A stretch of DNA of 64,000 bases from Streptomyces sp. A3M-1-3 (GCF_024213665.1 NZ_JANAVP010000010.1:154760-218759); one strand, 5' to 3'; numbered from the stretch's first letter, positions 48,961 to 58,544 are shown. The notes: generated by a model from the sequence alone, not told the origin. Program-made: numbers and translations.

Positions 48961-51314
48961 CGCGCCATGGCGATGCGGATGCGCTCCTCGGGCTTGATGT
49001 AGTGGTCGGAGTCGTTCGCGCCGGTGTCGACCTGGACCCAGTGGATGTCGCCGGTGAAAGCGCCGTTCGTGGTGTCGTAGTCGAGGGCGACCGGGGTGCC
49101 GCTGTCCTGTCCGACGTCCGCGGTCTCGTCCGCGGAGAACACGAAGGGCATTGTGTGCTCGACATGGCCTTCGCCGACCTTGTCGCCGTCGTAGAACAGC
49201 GAGACGGTGCCGCCCTTGCCGAGGCCGCCGCCGTCGTAGGCGAACTCCATGCGCACCTGGTGTTCACCGGACGGAACGGGACGGTCCGCCTCGATCTCGG
49301 AGGTCTCCAGGGCGCAGAGGTTGTAGGCGAACTTCGCCCGGCCCTGCTTGGCGTACAGGCTCCAGCCGCCGAAGCTTCCGCCCTGGGCGAGGATGACGCC
49401 CGAGACGGGGCCGTTGGTGGACGCGATCTCGGCGGTGACGGAGAACGACTTGTTCTTGACGTTGACCATGCTGCTCTCGCTCAGCCGGCCCATGCCGCCG
49501 TACAACAGCTGGGATTCACCCTTGATGAGTTCGGGCCGTCCGGCGATCTCGGCGTTGAACCGCTCGGCCGTACGGTCGTCCAACGGCAGGACGTTGTACC
49601 TGGTTGCCTCGATCAGCCAGAGCCGCTGCAGCTCGTGCAGCTTGTCCGGCATCTCGGCGGCCAGGTCGTGTGCCTGGCTGGGGTCCTTGGAGCCGTCGTA
49701 CAGCTCCCACACGTCGTCGTCGAAGGCGACGGCGTATCCCGCGCCGAGCACCCATGGGGTGCGGTGCTTGGTGACGGCGGACCAGCCCTTGTGGTAAATG
49801 CCGCGGTTGCCGAACATCTCGAAGTACTGCTGGTCGTGGCGCTCGGGGGCGCCGGCGTCGTCGAACGTGTAGAGCATCGAGATGCCCTCCATCGGCGACT
49901 GCTGGACTCCGTTGACCGTCGTCGGCTCGGGGAGCCCTGCGGCCTCCAGGATCGTCGGGGCGACGTCGATGACGTGGCAGAACTGGCTGCGGACCTCTCC
50001 TGCGGCCCGGATGCCGCGCGGCCAGTGGACGAGGGTGCCGTTGCGGGTTCCGCCCCAGTGCGAGGCGACCTGCTTGGTCCACTGGTAGGGCGTGTCCATG
50101 GCGTGCGCCCAGCCGACCGCGTAGTGGTTGTAGGCCTCCGGCGTACCGAACTTGTCGATCCGGGCGGCCATGAACTCCGGCGTCTCGACGTCGGCCATGC
50201 CGTTGAAGGCGAGGAGCTCGTTGAATGAGCCACGCAATCCGCCCTCGGCGGAGGCGCCGTTGTCGCCGGTGATCACGTACAGCAGTGTGTCGTCGAAGAT
50301 GCCGAGGTCTTCGAGAGCCTTGAGGAGCCGGCCGACGTGGTGGTCGGTGTGCTCGAGGAAGCCAGCGTAGACCTCCATCTGCCGGGCGAGCACGGGCCGG
50401 AGTCCGGGCTCGATCTCGTCCCAGGCGGGGATCTCCGCGTGACGCGTGGTCAGGTCGGCGTTCTGCGGCACCACTCCGAGTTCCTTCTGCCGGGCGAGGG
50501 TCTCCTCCCGGATCGCGTCCCAGCCCTGGTCGAACCGGCCCCGGTAACGGTCGGCCCACTCCTTGGGTACATGGTGCGGCGCGTGCGTGGCACCGGGCAC
50601 GAAGTAGCAGAAGAACGGCTTGTCAGGCATCAGGGTGTTCTGCTGGCGCACCCATGCGATGGCCTGGTCGGTGAGGTCCTCGGTGAGGTGGTAGCCCTCC
50701 TCGGCAGTCCGGGGCGGATCGATCGGCCTCGTCCCGTCGTACAGCGCGGGGTCGTACTGGTTGGTCTCACCACCGACGAAGCCGTAGAAGTGCTCGAAGC
50801 CGCCCCCGCCCGTGGGCCAGGCGTCGAACGGCCCGGCCGGGCTCGTCTGCCACACCGGCACCTCGTGGCACTTGCCGAACTGCGCCGTCGAGTAGCCGTT
50901 CAGCTTCAGGATCTCGGCGAGCGGCGCCTTGGTGTTGGGGCGCAGCGAGTTGTAGCCGGGGGCCGAGGTGGCGATCTCGGTGATGCCGCCCATCCCCACC
51001 GAGTGATGGTTTCGTCCGGTCAGCAGCGCCTGACGGGTCGGCGAACACAGCGCAGTCGTGTGGAACCGGGTGAAACGGAGACCTCCCGTGGCCAGGCGCT
51101 CGAAGACCGGGGTCGCGCAGGGCCCGCCGAAGGCACTGGGCGCACCGAAGCCGACGTCATCGAGCATGATCACCATGACGTTCGGCGCGCCCTCCGGTGG
51201 ACGCAACGGCTGGATGGGGGCGAAGGACGTGTCGGGGTCCTTCGCGTCATATGTGATCGGCCCGAACCGCGGCACGTCCGGGATCGGCAGGATATGCCGC
51301 TGGATGTCAGCCAT
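48954..51314 (-). CDS. Arylsulfatase (type I, formylglycine-dependent)
   Basis: The 786-residue sulfatase of the AtsA-like long group hydrolyses sulfate esters. The metal-binding N-terminus is VMVIMLDDVGFG. The key motif is LCSPTRQALLTGR with Cys90, which must be oxidised to formylglycine. FVPGATHAPHHVPKEW and YVITGDNGASAEGG carry further metal or sulfate ligands. The C-terminal 200 residues form a beta-rich domain. No signal peptide is visible, so it acts in the cytoplasm or leaves by another route. The start at ATG 51314 follows GAGAGGG. The enzyme needed to activate Cys90 is encoded at 56.9 kb. Confidence 0.95.
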   Translation of the reverse strand: MADIQRHILPIPDVPRFGPITYDAKDPDTSFAPIQPLRPPEGAPNVMVIMLDDVGFGAPSAFGGPCATPVFERLATGGLRFTRFHTTALCSPTRQALLTGRNHHSVGMGGITEIATSAPGYNSLRPNTKAPLAEILKLNGYSTAQFGKCHEVPVWQTSPAGPFDAWPTGGGGFEHFYGFVGGETNQYDPALYDGTRPIDPPRTAEEGYHLTEDLTDQAIAWVRQQNTLMPDKPFFCYFVPGATHAPHHVPKEWADRYRGRFDQGWDAIREETLARQKELGVVPQNADLTTRHAEIPAWDEIEPGLRPVLARQMEVYAGFLEHTDHHVGRLLKALEDLGIFDDTLLYVITGDNGASAEGGLRGSFNELLAFNGMADVETPEFMAARIDKFGTPEAYNHYAVGWAHAMDTPYQWTKQVASHWGGTRNGTLVHWPRGIRAAGEVRSQFCHVIDVAPTILEAAGLPEPTTVNGVQQSPMEGISMLYTFDDAGAPERHDQQYFEMFGNRGIYHKGWSAVTKHRTPWVLGAGYAVAFDDDVWELYDGSKDPSQAHDLAAEMPDKLHELQRLWLIEATRYNVLPLDDRTAERFNAEIAGRPELIKGESQLLYGGMGRLSESSMVNVKNKSFSVTAEIASTNGPVSGVILAQGGSFGGWSLYAKQGRAKFAYNLCALETSEIEADRPVPSGEHQVRMEFAYDGGGLGKGGTVSLFYDGDKVGEGHVEHTMPFVFSADETADVGQDSGTPVALDYDTTNGAFTGDIHWVQVDTGANDSDHYIKPEERIRIAMARQ

Positions 51315-51489
51315 GAGTGCTGCCCTCTCTCGAATTCCGCCTGGGCCTGCGATCCGGGACAACCGCGGACACCCGTGATCGTGAACGTGAAGGCCCGCGC
51401 CAGTCCTGTCGCCAGCATGCGGTGATCACTCGCCCTGCAGCCTCACCCTGCGCGGGTGAGAACCGGCCCATCCGGAAGCGGTCGGGTCC

Positions 51490-52800
51490 TCAACTTCCCC
51501 GCGCGAGCTTCCCCAGCCGCCGCCAGTCCATCGGCGGCCTCGTCCGGGGCACGCCGGGGCGGCTCCGCGGAACCCGTACGCGCAGGGCTCGCGGCCGGAT
51601 CACGCAGCGCACGGGCGTCGGCAGGGTGAGCGCCTCGCCGTCCACGCCGACCTGGATCTCGGGCTCGTCGGCGTCGACGACCACCTCGCGGACGGTCAGC
51701 GAAGTGAGTCCGCGCGCTTGTCTGCCGCGGAGCATGCCGGCCGCCTGCGCCGCGCTGTCGACCTTGATGCCCAGGACCCCGAGTACACCGGAATCCAGCC
51801 GGTCCCGGCGACCCAGTCCGGCATGGTCGCCCACCCGGTACCGATTGTTGCTCACCAGCACGGCCTGGGGCTCATCGATGGCCGCGCCCGCGGCGAGCAC
51901 GGCCAGCCGGGGGCCGCGCTGGTGGGTCAGCAGGTCCGGAAGCATCCGCAGGATGGTGCGGACCTTGTCATGGCGGTACGCGGGGCTCTGCACCACGGCC
52001 GCGTATGTGCCGAAGGAGGCGTTGTTGACGAAGGCGCGCTCACCGATGAAGCCAAGGTCGACACGGAGTTCTACGCCGTCGGTGAGCGCGTTCAGGGACG
52101 TCGAAGGGTCGTCCCGGTCGAGGCCCAGATCCAGGGCGAAGTGGTTGCGTGTACCGGCCGGGAGGACCAGGAAGGGAATGCCGTGTTCCGCGGCCACCGC
52201 CGCGACCAGAGCCTGCGTACCGTCACCGCCCGCGACACCGAGCAGGTCGGCACCATCGGTGACGGCCCTGCGCGCGAGCTCGACGACATCATGTGGATGG
52301 CCGGGATCCAGCACCAGGACGTCGGCGCCGAGGGTCTCGGCCTGTTCCTTGAGGCGGAATTCTCCCACCTTTCCGCCGCCCGATCGTGGATTCATGATCA
52401 GGAACGGATGCTCGGGGGGATGAGCCGGGTATTCCGGAGCGCGCACCGTCCTGATGCCTCTGAGCGCAACCCGCCCTGCGGAGACCGCTCCAGCCCACAG
52501 CCCGAGGGAGACGATGACGACCCAGAGCAGATCGGCCAGCGCATAGAGCACGAGCACGGCCGCGGGTGCGGCTGCCCCTACCGCGAACGCGACAATCCTG
52601 CCGGGTCCACGGCGCGTCAGCGTCCACCACGCGGATGCTGCGCTGAGGGCCAGTCCGCCCAGCCCCAGGCCCACCAGGGCGACACTCTTGATCCCCGCGA
52701 ACACCAGCAGCACAAGTACGGACGCGGCCCCGGCGCAAATCGCCGCACGCGCGAACCACCGCCTCGCCCCGGCGCCCCGCGCGCCGGAAACGATGTCCAT
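51490..52800 (-). CDS. Diacylglycerol-kinase-family lipid kinase with N-terminal membrane part
   Basis: The 436-residue protein begins with four hydrophobic helices (residues about 15-110), followed by a DAGK catalytic domain. That domain has FLIMNPRSGGGKV, LLGVAGGDGTQALVAA (GGDGT nucleotide motif), IPFLVLPAGTRNHFALDLGL and a C-terminal beta-sandwich. It is likely to phosphorylate a lipid such as diacylglycerol at the membrane. The start at ATG 52800 has GGGAGG just upstream. It is divergent from the LuxR gene. Confidence 0.9.
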   Translation of the reverse strand: MDIVSGARGAGARRWFARAAICAGAASVLVLLVFAGIKSVALVGLGLGGLALSAASAWWTLTRRGPGRIVAFAVGAAAPAAVLVLYALADLLWVVIVSLGLWAGAVSAGRVALRGIRTVRAPEYPAHPPEHPFLIMNPRSGGGKVGEFRLKEQAETLGADVLVLDPGHPHDVVELARRAVTDGADLLGVAGGDGTQALVAAVAAEHGIPFLVLPAGTRNHFALDLGLDRDDPSTSLNALTDGVELRVDLGFIGERAFVNNASFGTYAAVVQSPAYRHDKVRTILRMLPDLLTHQRGPRLAVLAAGAAIDEPQAVLVSNNRYRVGDHAGLGRRDRLDSGVLGVLGIKVDSAAQAAGMLRGRQARGLTSLTVREVVVDADEPEIQVGVDGEALTLPTPVRCVIRPRALRVRVPRSRPGVPRTRPPMDWRRLGKLARGS

Positions 52801-53071
52801 GGGACCCTCCCGCCGCTGCCTGTGACTCATTGCACGGCTGCGGGCCGAGCCGGCGCATCCCCTTCCAGGGGTGGGGCTTTTCACCCGTTCCGAGTGATTT
52901 CCGCGTACGCGCCGACCCGGCCGCGGCCGCTCTGCCTGGCGATCATGAACAGGCGCTGTGAAAATTGGCGTGTCGGCACGAATGCCATCAGCACGAATGG
53001 CACCAGCGCCGACCGGCACGTTGCCTTTGGTCGGCAGGACAAGGCAGCCGACAACCAGATGGTGGTTGCCC

Positions 53072-54661
53072 ATGCCCCCCAGCAGCAGAGGGTCACAGCT
53101 GGCACCGACGGGTGACCCCTTGCTCACCGCGAAGTTCTCCGTACCGGCCGTGGCAGGCACGTTCGTACGCCGCAAGCGCCTGCTGGACAGCTTCACCGAG
53201 GGAACGGCGGGACGGCTGACCCTGATCACGGGCCCGGCCGGCGCCGGGAAGACCGTGCTCGCCGCCGCGTGGGCGGCTGGTGCGACCGCACGGCAGCCGG
53301 TCGTCTGGCTGACCCTGGAGGACGACGACAGCGCCCCCGGCGTGTTCTGGGCCTACGTCCTCGAAGCCTTCCGTCACCACCGGGTGGCACTGCCCGAGGA
53401 TGTCGGCTCCCCTGCACGCGCCGACAACGTCGACCACTCCCTGCTCGTCCGGCTCGCTTCCGCGCTGGCCCGCCGGCCTGAGCCGGTGGTTCTCGTACTC
53501 GACGGCCTCGACCGGGTGCCCGACCGCGAGGTGGCCTCGGGCCTGGACTTCATCCTCAATCATGCGGAACCGCGGCTGCGGCTGGTGCTGATCAGCCGCG
53601 TCGACCCGCTGCTCCCCCTGCACCGCTACCGCGCCGAAGACAGCATCCGCGAGATCCGCGGCGCAGACCTGGCATTCACCCGGCACGAGACCGCGGCACT
53701 GCTGCGGCGACACGGCCTGGCGTCGCCGGCGGAGACCGTAGACGCTCTCACCCGGCGCAGCGAGGGCTGGGCCGCCGGATTGCGCCTGTGTGTCCTGGCC
53801 ATGCAGCGGGCCGACGACCCGACCGGCTTCGCCCGGTCGTTCGCCCTGTCCCAGAGCGCCGTTGCCGACTACTTGCTGGCCGAAGTCGTCGAGGCCCAGC
53901 CCGCTGCCACCCAGGACCTGCTGGTGCGCACGAGCATCCTGGACCGGGTGCATCCGCAACTTGCGAACCGGCTGACCGGACGCGATGACGCGGAAGAGAT
54001 CCTGGCCGGGCTCACCCACGCCAACGCCTTCGTCGAACCGATCGGTGGCACGTCGTGGTTCCGCTTCCACCCGCTGTTCACCGAGGTTCTCCGCGCGTAT
54101 CTGCGCAGCCACCGGCTCCGCCTCGAACCGGAGCTGCATCGCCTCGCCGCACGCTGGTTCGCGGACGCAGGGCTGATCGGGGAAGCCATGGAGCACGCGG
54201 CCGCAGCAGGGGACTGGGAGTACGCCACCTCCCTGATCGTCGATCATCTTGCCCTCGGCGGCGTGCTCACCGGCCCCGACACCCACCGGCTGGAGCGGCT
54301 CGTCGCCGGCATGCCGGCCGACCTGAAGGGAGCCGCGCCCTGGCTTCGCCACCTGCTCGACCACCGGCCCGAACTCGCCAGTGCCCAGCCTTGGCTCACC
54401 GAGCGCACGACAGCCGTCGACAACCTTCCATCCGCGGATGGCGCCCCTGCGCGCCACTCAGACCTCGTCGAGTCGGTCAGCGACCGCGAAGTCGACGTGC
54501 TGCGGCTTGCCGCACAGATGATGTCGACGGAAGAGATCGCGGCAGAGCTGTATGTGTCCGTCAATACGGTGAAGACACATCTGCGGAGTATCTACCGCAA
54601 GCTTTCCGTTTCCCGGCGCAGCGATGCGGTCCGGCGCGCCCGGGAGTTCCACCTGCTGTGA
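53072..54661 (+). CDS. LuxR-family regulator with NTPase domain (short MalT type)
   Basis: The 529-residue protein has an STAND-type NTPase domain with Walker A GPAGAGKT (about residue 52), VVLVLDGLDRVPD as Walker B, and a winged-helix part (about 220-340). It ends in a LuxR helix-turn-helix (SDREVDVLRLAAQMMSTEEI, LYVSVNTVKTHLRSIYRKL). Typical MalT-like regulators have about 900 residues. Here the TPR-like sensor region between the NTPase and HTH is reduced to about 100 residues, so ligand sensing may differ. The start is chosen from the family-like N-terminus; no strong ribosome site is visible. The 271-bp divergent region contains its promoter. Confidence 0.87.
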   Translation: MPPSSRGSQLAPTGDPLLTAKFSVPAVAGTFVRRKRLLDSFTEGTAGRLTLITGPAGAGKTVLAAAWAAGATARQPVVWLTLEDDDSAPGVFWAYVLEAFRHHRVALPEDVGSPARADNVDHSLLVRLASALARRPEPVVLVLDGLDRVPDREVASGLDFILNHAEPRLRLVLISRVDPLLPLHRYRAEDSIREIRGADLAFTRHETAALLRRHGLASPAETVDALTRRSEGWAAGLRLCVLAMQRADDPTGFARSFALSQSAVADYLLAEVVEAQPAATQDLLVRTSILDRVHPQLANRLTGRDDAEEILAGLTHANAFVEPIGGTSWFRFHPLFTEVLRAYLRSHRLRLEPELHRLAARWFADAGLIGEAMEHAAAAGDWEYATSLIVDHLALGGVLTGPDTHRLERLVAGMPADLKGAAPWLRHLLDHRPELASAQPWLTERTTAVDNLPSADGAPARHSDLVESVSDREVDVLRLAAQMMSTEEIAAELYVSVNTVKTHLRSIYRKLSVSRRSDAVRRAREFHLL

Positions 54662-54667
54662 CGGCGG

Positions 54668-54719
54668 CATGCGGGCTCGACATGCGGGCTCGACATGCGG
54701 GCTCGACATGCGAGCTCAC
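54668..54719. repeat. 13-bp tandem repeat, four copies
   Basis: CATGCGGGCTCGA is repeated three times exactly from 54669 and a fourth time with changes. It begins 8 bp after the LuxR stop and ends about 90 bp before the next start. It is not coding in any supported frame. Confidence 0.85.
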
Positions 54720-54811
54720 CTCATCCGGGTGATGCCGCACCGGTCGTACGTCGGACAGCATGCAAGGAGGACGATTCCACGAGACCATCCAGGACATTGG
54801 GAAGTGCGGGC

Positions 54812-55009
54812 ATGCGTTACGAGTTCCGCATCACCGGCCGCCTGTCCAGGCCCATTGCAGAGGCATTCCCCGAGCTTGAGGAACTGCCCACCCCGCCGCA
54901 GACACTGCTCTTCGGCCCTGTCACCGACGAGGCGCATCTGTACGGATTGCTCTTGCGCTTCCAGGACTTGGGCCTGCACGTCGTCGAGATGCGCCGGCTG
55001 CCGGACTGA
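54812..55009 (+). CDS. Small conserved protein (65 residues), function unknown
   Basis: The frame from ATG 54812 encodes MRYEFRITGRLSRPIAEAFP and ends LGLHVVEMRRLPD. Short proteins of this kind follow LuxR/MalT-type regulators in several Streptomyces, as I recall. GGGAAG lies upstream. It has an alternating beta-alpha-beta pattern and no membrane segment. Confidence 0.65.
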   Translation: MRYEFRITGRLSRPIAEAFPELEELPTPPQTLLFGPVTDEAHLYGLLLRFQDLGLHVVEMRRLPD

Positions 55010-55040
55010 CCGGGTCTGAGCCTCAAGGAGACTTCGCGCT

Positions 55041-55590
55041 GACAGCGACGACACCGCGCGCACACCTGGCCCGCACGAGCGGGCTGCCCTCGGCAAGGCA
55101 GCCCGCGAGCGAGTGCCACGCTCCGTCCATGCCGGGTTCGAACCGCCGGCGAACCGGCCCACCCTGTCGGAACCATCGAGCGCCAGTCCGCCCTTCGCGT
55201 GCCGCGCAGCTCTGCGGGGATGCCCACCTGCTGAATTTCCGGCTGCTCGCCTCCGCCGAACGGCGTCTGGTCTTCGACATCAACGACTTCGACGAGACCC
55301 GCCGGGCCCGCGGGAGTGGGACGTCAAGCGGCTCGCGGCGAGCTTTGTGATCGCCGGTCGGGCCAACGACTTCTCGGTGAAGCAGCGCGATTCCGTCGTC
55401 CGGGGGACCGTCCGGGCGTACCGGGACGCGATGCGACCGGATCGCCATTGCCGCCTACCTCGGCAGCAAGGACAGTTTCGACCGGGCGCTGGCGGAGTTC
55501 GCCGAGCTCTACTCCGACCAGAACGAGCGCGAATTCCAGGCACTCACGGACGCCGCACGCACGGGACTGGTCACCGCTGAGAGCGCCTGA
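55041..55590 (+). pseudogene. DUF2252 (phosphotransferase-fold) protein, broken gene
   Basis: Three frames in sequence encode parts of a DUF2252 protein: VHAGFEPPANRP; then QLCGDAHLLNFRLLASAERR and VFDINDFDETR; then EWDVKRLAASFVIAGRANDF; and finally IAAYLGSKDSFDRALAEFAE ending RTGLVTAESA. At least three frameshifts and large internal deletions are present. DUF2252 proteins resemble aminoglycoside phosphotransferases. The start and end are approximate. Confidence 0.75.
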
Positions 55591-55615
55591 CGTAGTAGCC
55601 CGGCGACGCGCCGGC

Positions 55616-56944
55616 TCACTGTTCGGGCTCGTCGAGAGGCCCCGGCCTTCGGCGCCCGGCGGGTGCCGGCGTATCTTCCCGCAGCTTCACCGGGCCGGCC
55701 GCCGCTGCCGTGTGCCACGCTCCGTAGCGATGAGAGAGGGCGACCGCCGACATGCCGTGCAGGAGGATGCTGAGGCCGACGGTGATGGCGACCACCCTGC
55801 CCAGCAGCTCGACCCCTGCGACATGTTCTTCCACCACCAGGAGCCCGAAGACGATGGACGCGAGACCGCGCGGACCGAACCAGCCGATGTACGCCACTGT
55901 GGGCGGTCGCAGTCTGCTCCCCATCAGTGAGAGGGCGACCGGCAACATCCTCACCACCGTGAGGCTGAGCAGCGCGTAGGCGACGATCCGCCAGTTCAGA
56001 TGCTCCAGTGCCGGTCCGAGGAGTACCGCGCCGAAGACCAGGAAACACAGCGCGGTCAGCAGCTCGGCGAGGTTCTCGACGAAGTCGGCAGGCCGGTCCG
56101 CGCTTTTCGCTTCGCGTGAGTCTTCGTGCGACTCTTCCTGCGCCGCGCTACTGCGCAGAGCGGCCGAGAACGCGAAGCCTGCGACCCACGCGGCGATGAA
56201 GCCGCTGCCCTCCGTGACGACCGCCAGCGCGTACGAACCCGCGGCAACGGCAAGCACGAAGACCTGCCCCCACACGGGGGTCAGCCAGCCCCTGGCGCGC
56301 GCCGACTGCAGCAGCCGCCCGCCGAACCACCCGACAGCCAGGCCCAGCGCGGTGCTGAGGACCAGCGCGCGCCAGAAGATCCCTGCCACACCCTCTTCCG
56401 AGGCCGTCGTCCCGGGCAGCGCCGCGAGGAAGAGAACGAAGAACGGCAGCACCATGCCGTCGTTGAGGCCGCTCTCGGCGTTCAGGCCATGCCGTACGAG
56501 TGCCGGGACGCGAGGGCTGGTGATGGCCGTCCTGCCCAGAGCGGCGTCCGTGGGGGCGAGGACCGCACCGACCAGGGCGAGCTCCCACGCCGTCAGCCCC
56601 GGCAACAGCGGCCAGGCCAGCAGCCAGCCCGCACCGATGGTCAGGGGCAGCCCGATCCCCAGCAGCCGAGCCGGGAGGAACCCGCCGCTGCGCAGGTCCC
56701 GCCGTCGCACGGTCATCGCATCGGTGAAGAGCACCAGGGCCAGGGCGGTCTCGACCAGCGTCAGCACCGGACCGGCGTCGTGTTCCAGGTCGAGCAGATC
56801 GAGCCCCAACGGCCCGATGAGCACCCCGAAGCCGGTGAACACCATCGCAGAGGTGACGGGCGATGAGGAGAGCCGCCGTGAGCACACGGCATAGCCGGCG
56901 GTGACAGCGGCCATCGCCACGTCCGTCCACGCACCGCCGCTCAC
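55616..56944 (-). CDS. Cation:proton antiporter (CPA1-like)
   Basis: The 442-residue membrane protein has about 12 helices of the Na+/H+ exchanger type. Visible features are AMVFTGFGVLIGPLGLDLLD in the first helices, ALVGAVLAPTDAALGRTAI (the conserved AP-TD motif of the ion site) and LNAESGLNDGMVLPFFVLF (the ESxxND motif). It probably exchanges Na+ or K+ for protons. Its start overlaps the stop of the formylglycine-generating-enzyme gene by 4 bp, so the two are co-translated. Confidence 0.92.
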   Translation of the reverse strand: MSGGAWTDVAMAAVTAGYAVCSRRLSSSPVTSAMVFTGFGVLIGPLGLDLLDLEHDAGPVLTLVETALALVLFTDAMTVRRRDLRSGGFLPARLLGIGLPLTIGAGWLLAWPLLPGLTAWELALVGAVLAPTDAALGRTAITSPRVPALVRHGLNAESGLNDGMVLPFFVLFLAALPGTTASEEGVAGIFWRALVLSTALGLAVGWFGGRLLQSARARGWLTPVWGQVFVLAVAAGSYALAVVTEGSGFIAAWVAGFAFSAALRSSAAQEESHEDSREAKSADRPADFVENLAELLTALCFLVFGAVLLGPALEHLNWRIVAYALLSLTVVRMLPVALSLMGSRLRPPTVAYIGWFGPRGLASIVFGLLVVEEHVAGVELLGRVVAITVGLSILLHGMSAVALSHRYGAWHTAAAAGPVKLREDTPAPAGRRRPGPLDEPEQ

Positions 56945-57909
56945 CGCGCCACCGGTGCATCGTCACGCGCGCAGCGGAAACCCTGATTGCCGGTGCTGCT
57001 GTCCGGGGTGCTGCCGCTGCGGGCGGCAACCCGGTAGCGGCGGCAGTAGGAGGCGTGGCAGAGGTAGGACCCACCGCGGATCACCCGCTCGAGCCCCACC
57101 GGGGGGCCTGTCGGATTCTCCTGGGGGCTGCGACGGTAATACGCGGGCGAATACCGGTCGGCGCACCACTCCCACACATTGCCGCAGACGTTGTACAACC
57201 CGTGGCCATTGGGCCCGCAGCACGTCACCGGCGCCGTGCCGTACCACCCGTCGTCGCGGGTGTTGTGGTCGGGGAAGCTGCCCTGCCACACGTTCATCCT
57301 GTGCTCCCCACCCGGTTCGAGCTCATCGCCCCACGGAAAGGGCCGCTGCTCCAGACCTCCGCGGGCGGCGTACTCCCACTCGGCCTCGCTCGGCAGCCGC
57401 CTGCCCGCCCATGCGGCGTACGCATGGGCGTCCTTCCACGAAACGTGGACGACCGGGTGGTCAGCGCGGTCCTCGACATGCGAGTCGGGGCCTTCCGGGT
57501 GCCGCCAGCATGCCCCGTACACCTGCCGCCACCAGGGAGCTTGTTCGACGGCCCGGGTGTCCGGGAAGTCATCGCGCAGCAGGCCGGCGAAGACGAACGA
57601 CCAGCCGTGGCGTTCCGCGTCCGTGACGTGCGCGGTCGCCTCGATGAAGGCGCCGAACTGCACATTTGAGACGGCGCAGGAGTCGATCCAGTACGGCGAC
57701 AGACGCACCGCGTGCACCGGTCCCTCGCCGTCACCAGGCACGGACCAGTGGTCCTCGGACCCCATCAGGAAACGGTCCGTGGCCAGGCGCACCATGCCCT
57801 CCGTCTGCGACGCACCCGAGGCGGCACCGGGCGGCAGGGCTTCGACGCCCGGCGGTCCGGCGGGGCGGGAAGGGCTGCAGCACCCCCTGCTGGTTCGATC
57901 GTCCGACAT
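56941..57909 (-). CDS. Formylglycine-generating enzyme (sulfatase-modifying factor)
   Basis: The 322-residue FGE/SUMF1-family enzyme oxidises the motif Cys of type I sulfatases to formylglycine. Family motifs are RLPSEAEWEYAARGGLEQ, WGDELEP, GLYNVCGNVWEWCADRY and RGGSYLCHASYCRRYRVAAR. The last contains the copper-binding active-site pair Cys284 and Cys289, spaced as in the human enzyme. Its obvious substrate is the arylsulfatase at 48.9-51.3 kb. The start is uncertain between ATG 57909 and 57921; neither has a strong ribosome site. Confidence 0.93.
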   Translation of the reverse strand: MSDDRTSRGCCSPSRPAGPPGVEALPPGAASGASQTEGMVRLATDRFLMGSEDHWSVPGDGEGPVHAVRLSPYWIDSCAVSNVQFGAFIEATAHVTDAERHGWSFVFAGLLRDDFPDTRAVEQAPWWRQVYGACWRHPEGPDSHVEDRADHPVVHVSWKDAHAYAAWAGRRLPSEAEWEYAARGGLEQRPFPWGDELEPGGEHRMNVWQGSFPDHNTRDDGWYGTAPVTCCGPNGHGLYNVCGNVWEWCADRYSPAYYRRSPQENPTGPPVGLERVIRGGSYLCHASYCRRYRVAARSGSTPDSSTGNQGFRCARDDAPVAR

Positions 57910-58103
57910 GGAGCACCCCATCAGCGCCAGAGGTTCACGGCCGTAATTCTGGTGCCCTCCTGCCGGCCGCCGGGCACCGACACACGGCGTACGCGATGGC
58001 ACACCCGATTCACCCGTGACGGGTGAGGGCTCCTGCCGGGAAACGAGGACGCTGGAAGGGAGCGGACCCCTGGGGTCCGAGAGCGAGTATCAGGAGGAGA
58101 GCT

Positions 58104-58514
58104 ATGGATGCCTATCTGGTCCTGGCGTACGACTATCCCGTGCTGGGCGCCTTCTGGACCGTGATGTGGATCTTCCTCTGGATCATGTGGCTGATGCTGC
58201 TCTTCCGGATCATCGTCGACATCTTCCGAGACCACCAGATGAATGGATGGGTGAAGGCGGGATGGCTGCTCTTCGTGCTCATCATTCCCTTCCTCGGCGC
58301 GCTGGTTTATGTGTGCGTCCGGGGCAAGGAGATGGGCAAGCGCGAAATCCGCCAGGCACAGGAACAGCAGGCTGCCATGGACGCCTACATCCGGGAGACA
58401 GCCGGCAGTGGCGGGGGCGGGGCGGACGAGCTGACCAAACTGTCCGAACTCAAGGCCAGAGGCGATCTGTCCGAGTCGGAATTCCAGCGGGCCAAGGAAA
58501 AGCTCCTGCACTGA
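58104..58514 (+). CDS. PLDc_N/SHOCT-domain membrane protein
   Basis: The 136-residue protein has two membrane helices: FWTVMWIFLWIMWLMLLFRII, of the phospholipase-D N-terminal type, and WVKAGWLLFVLIIPFLGALVYV. A linker and a C-terminal SHOCT motif follow (LTKLSELKARGDLSESEFQRAKEKLL). ATG 58104 has AGGAGGAGA upstream, one of the strongest ribosome sites in the window. No function is known; such proteins are often stress-related. The GAP-family gene follows after 30 bp, probably in one operon. Confidence 0.88.
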   Translation: MDAYLVLAYDYPVLGAFWTVMWIFLWIMWLMLLFRIIVDIFRDHQMNGWVKAGWLLFVLIIPFLGALVYVCVRGKEMGKREIRQAQEQQAAMDAYIRETAGSGGGGADELTKLSELKARGDLSESEFQRAKEKLLH

Positions 58515-58544
58515 ACCCCCGCAGTCGAGCGTGACGGACGTGCC

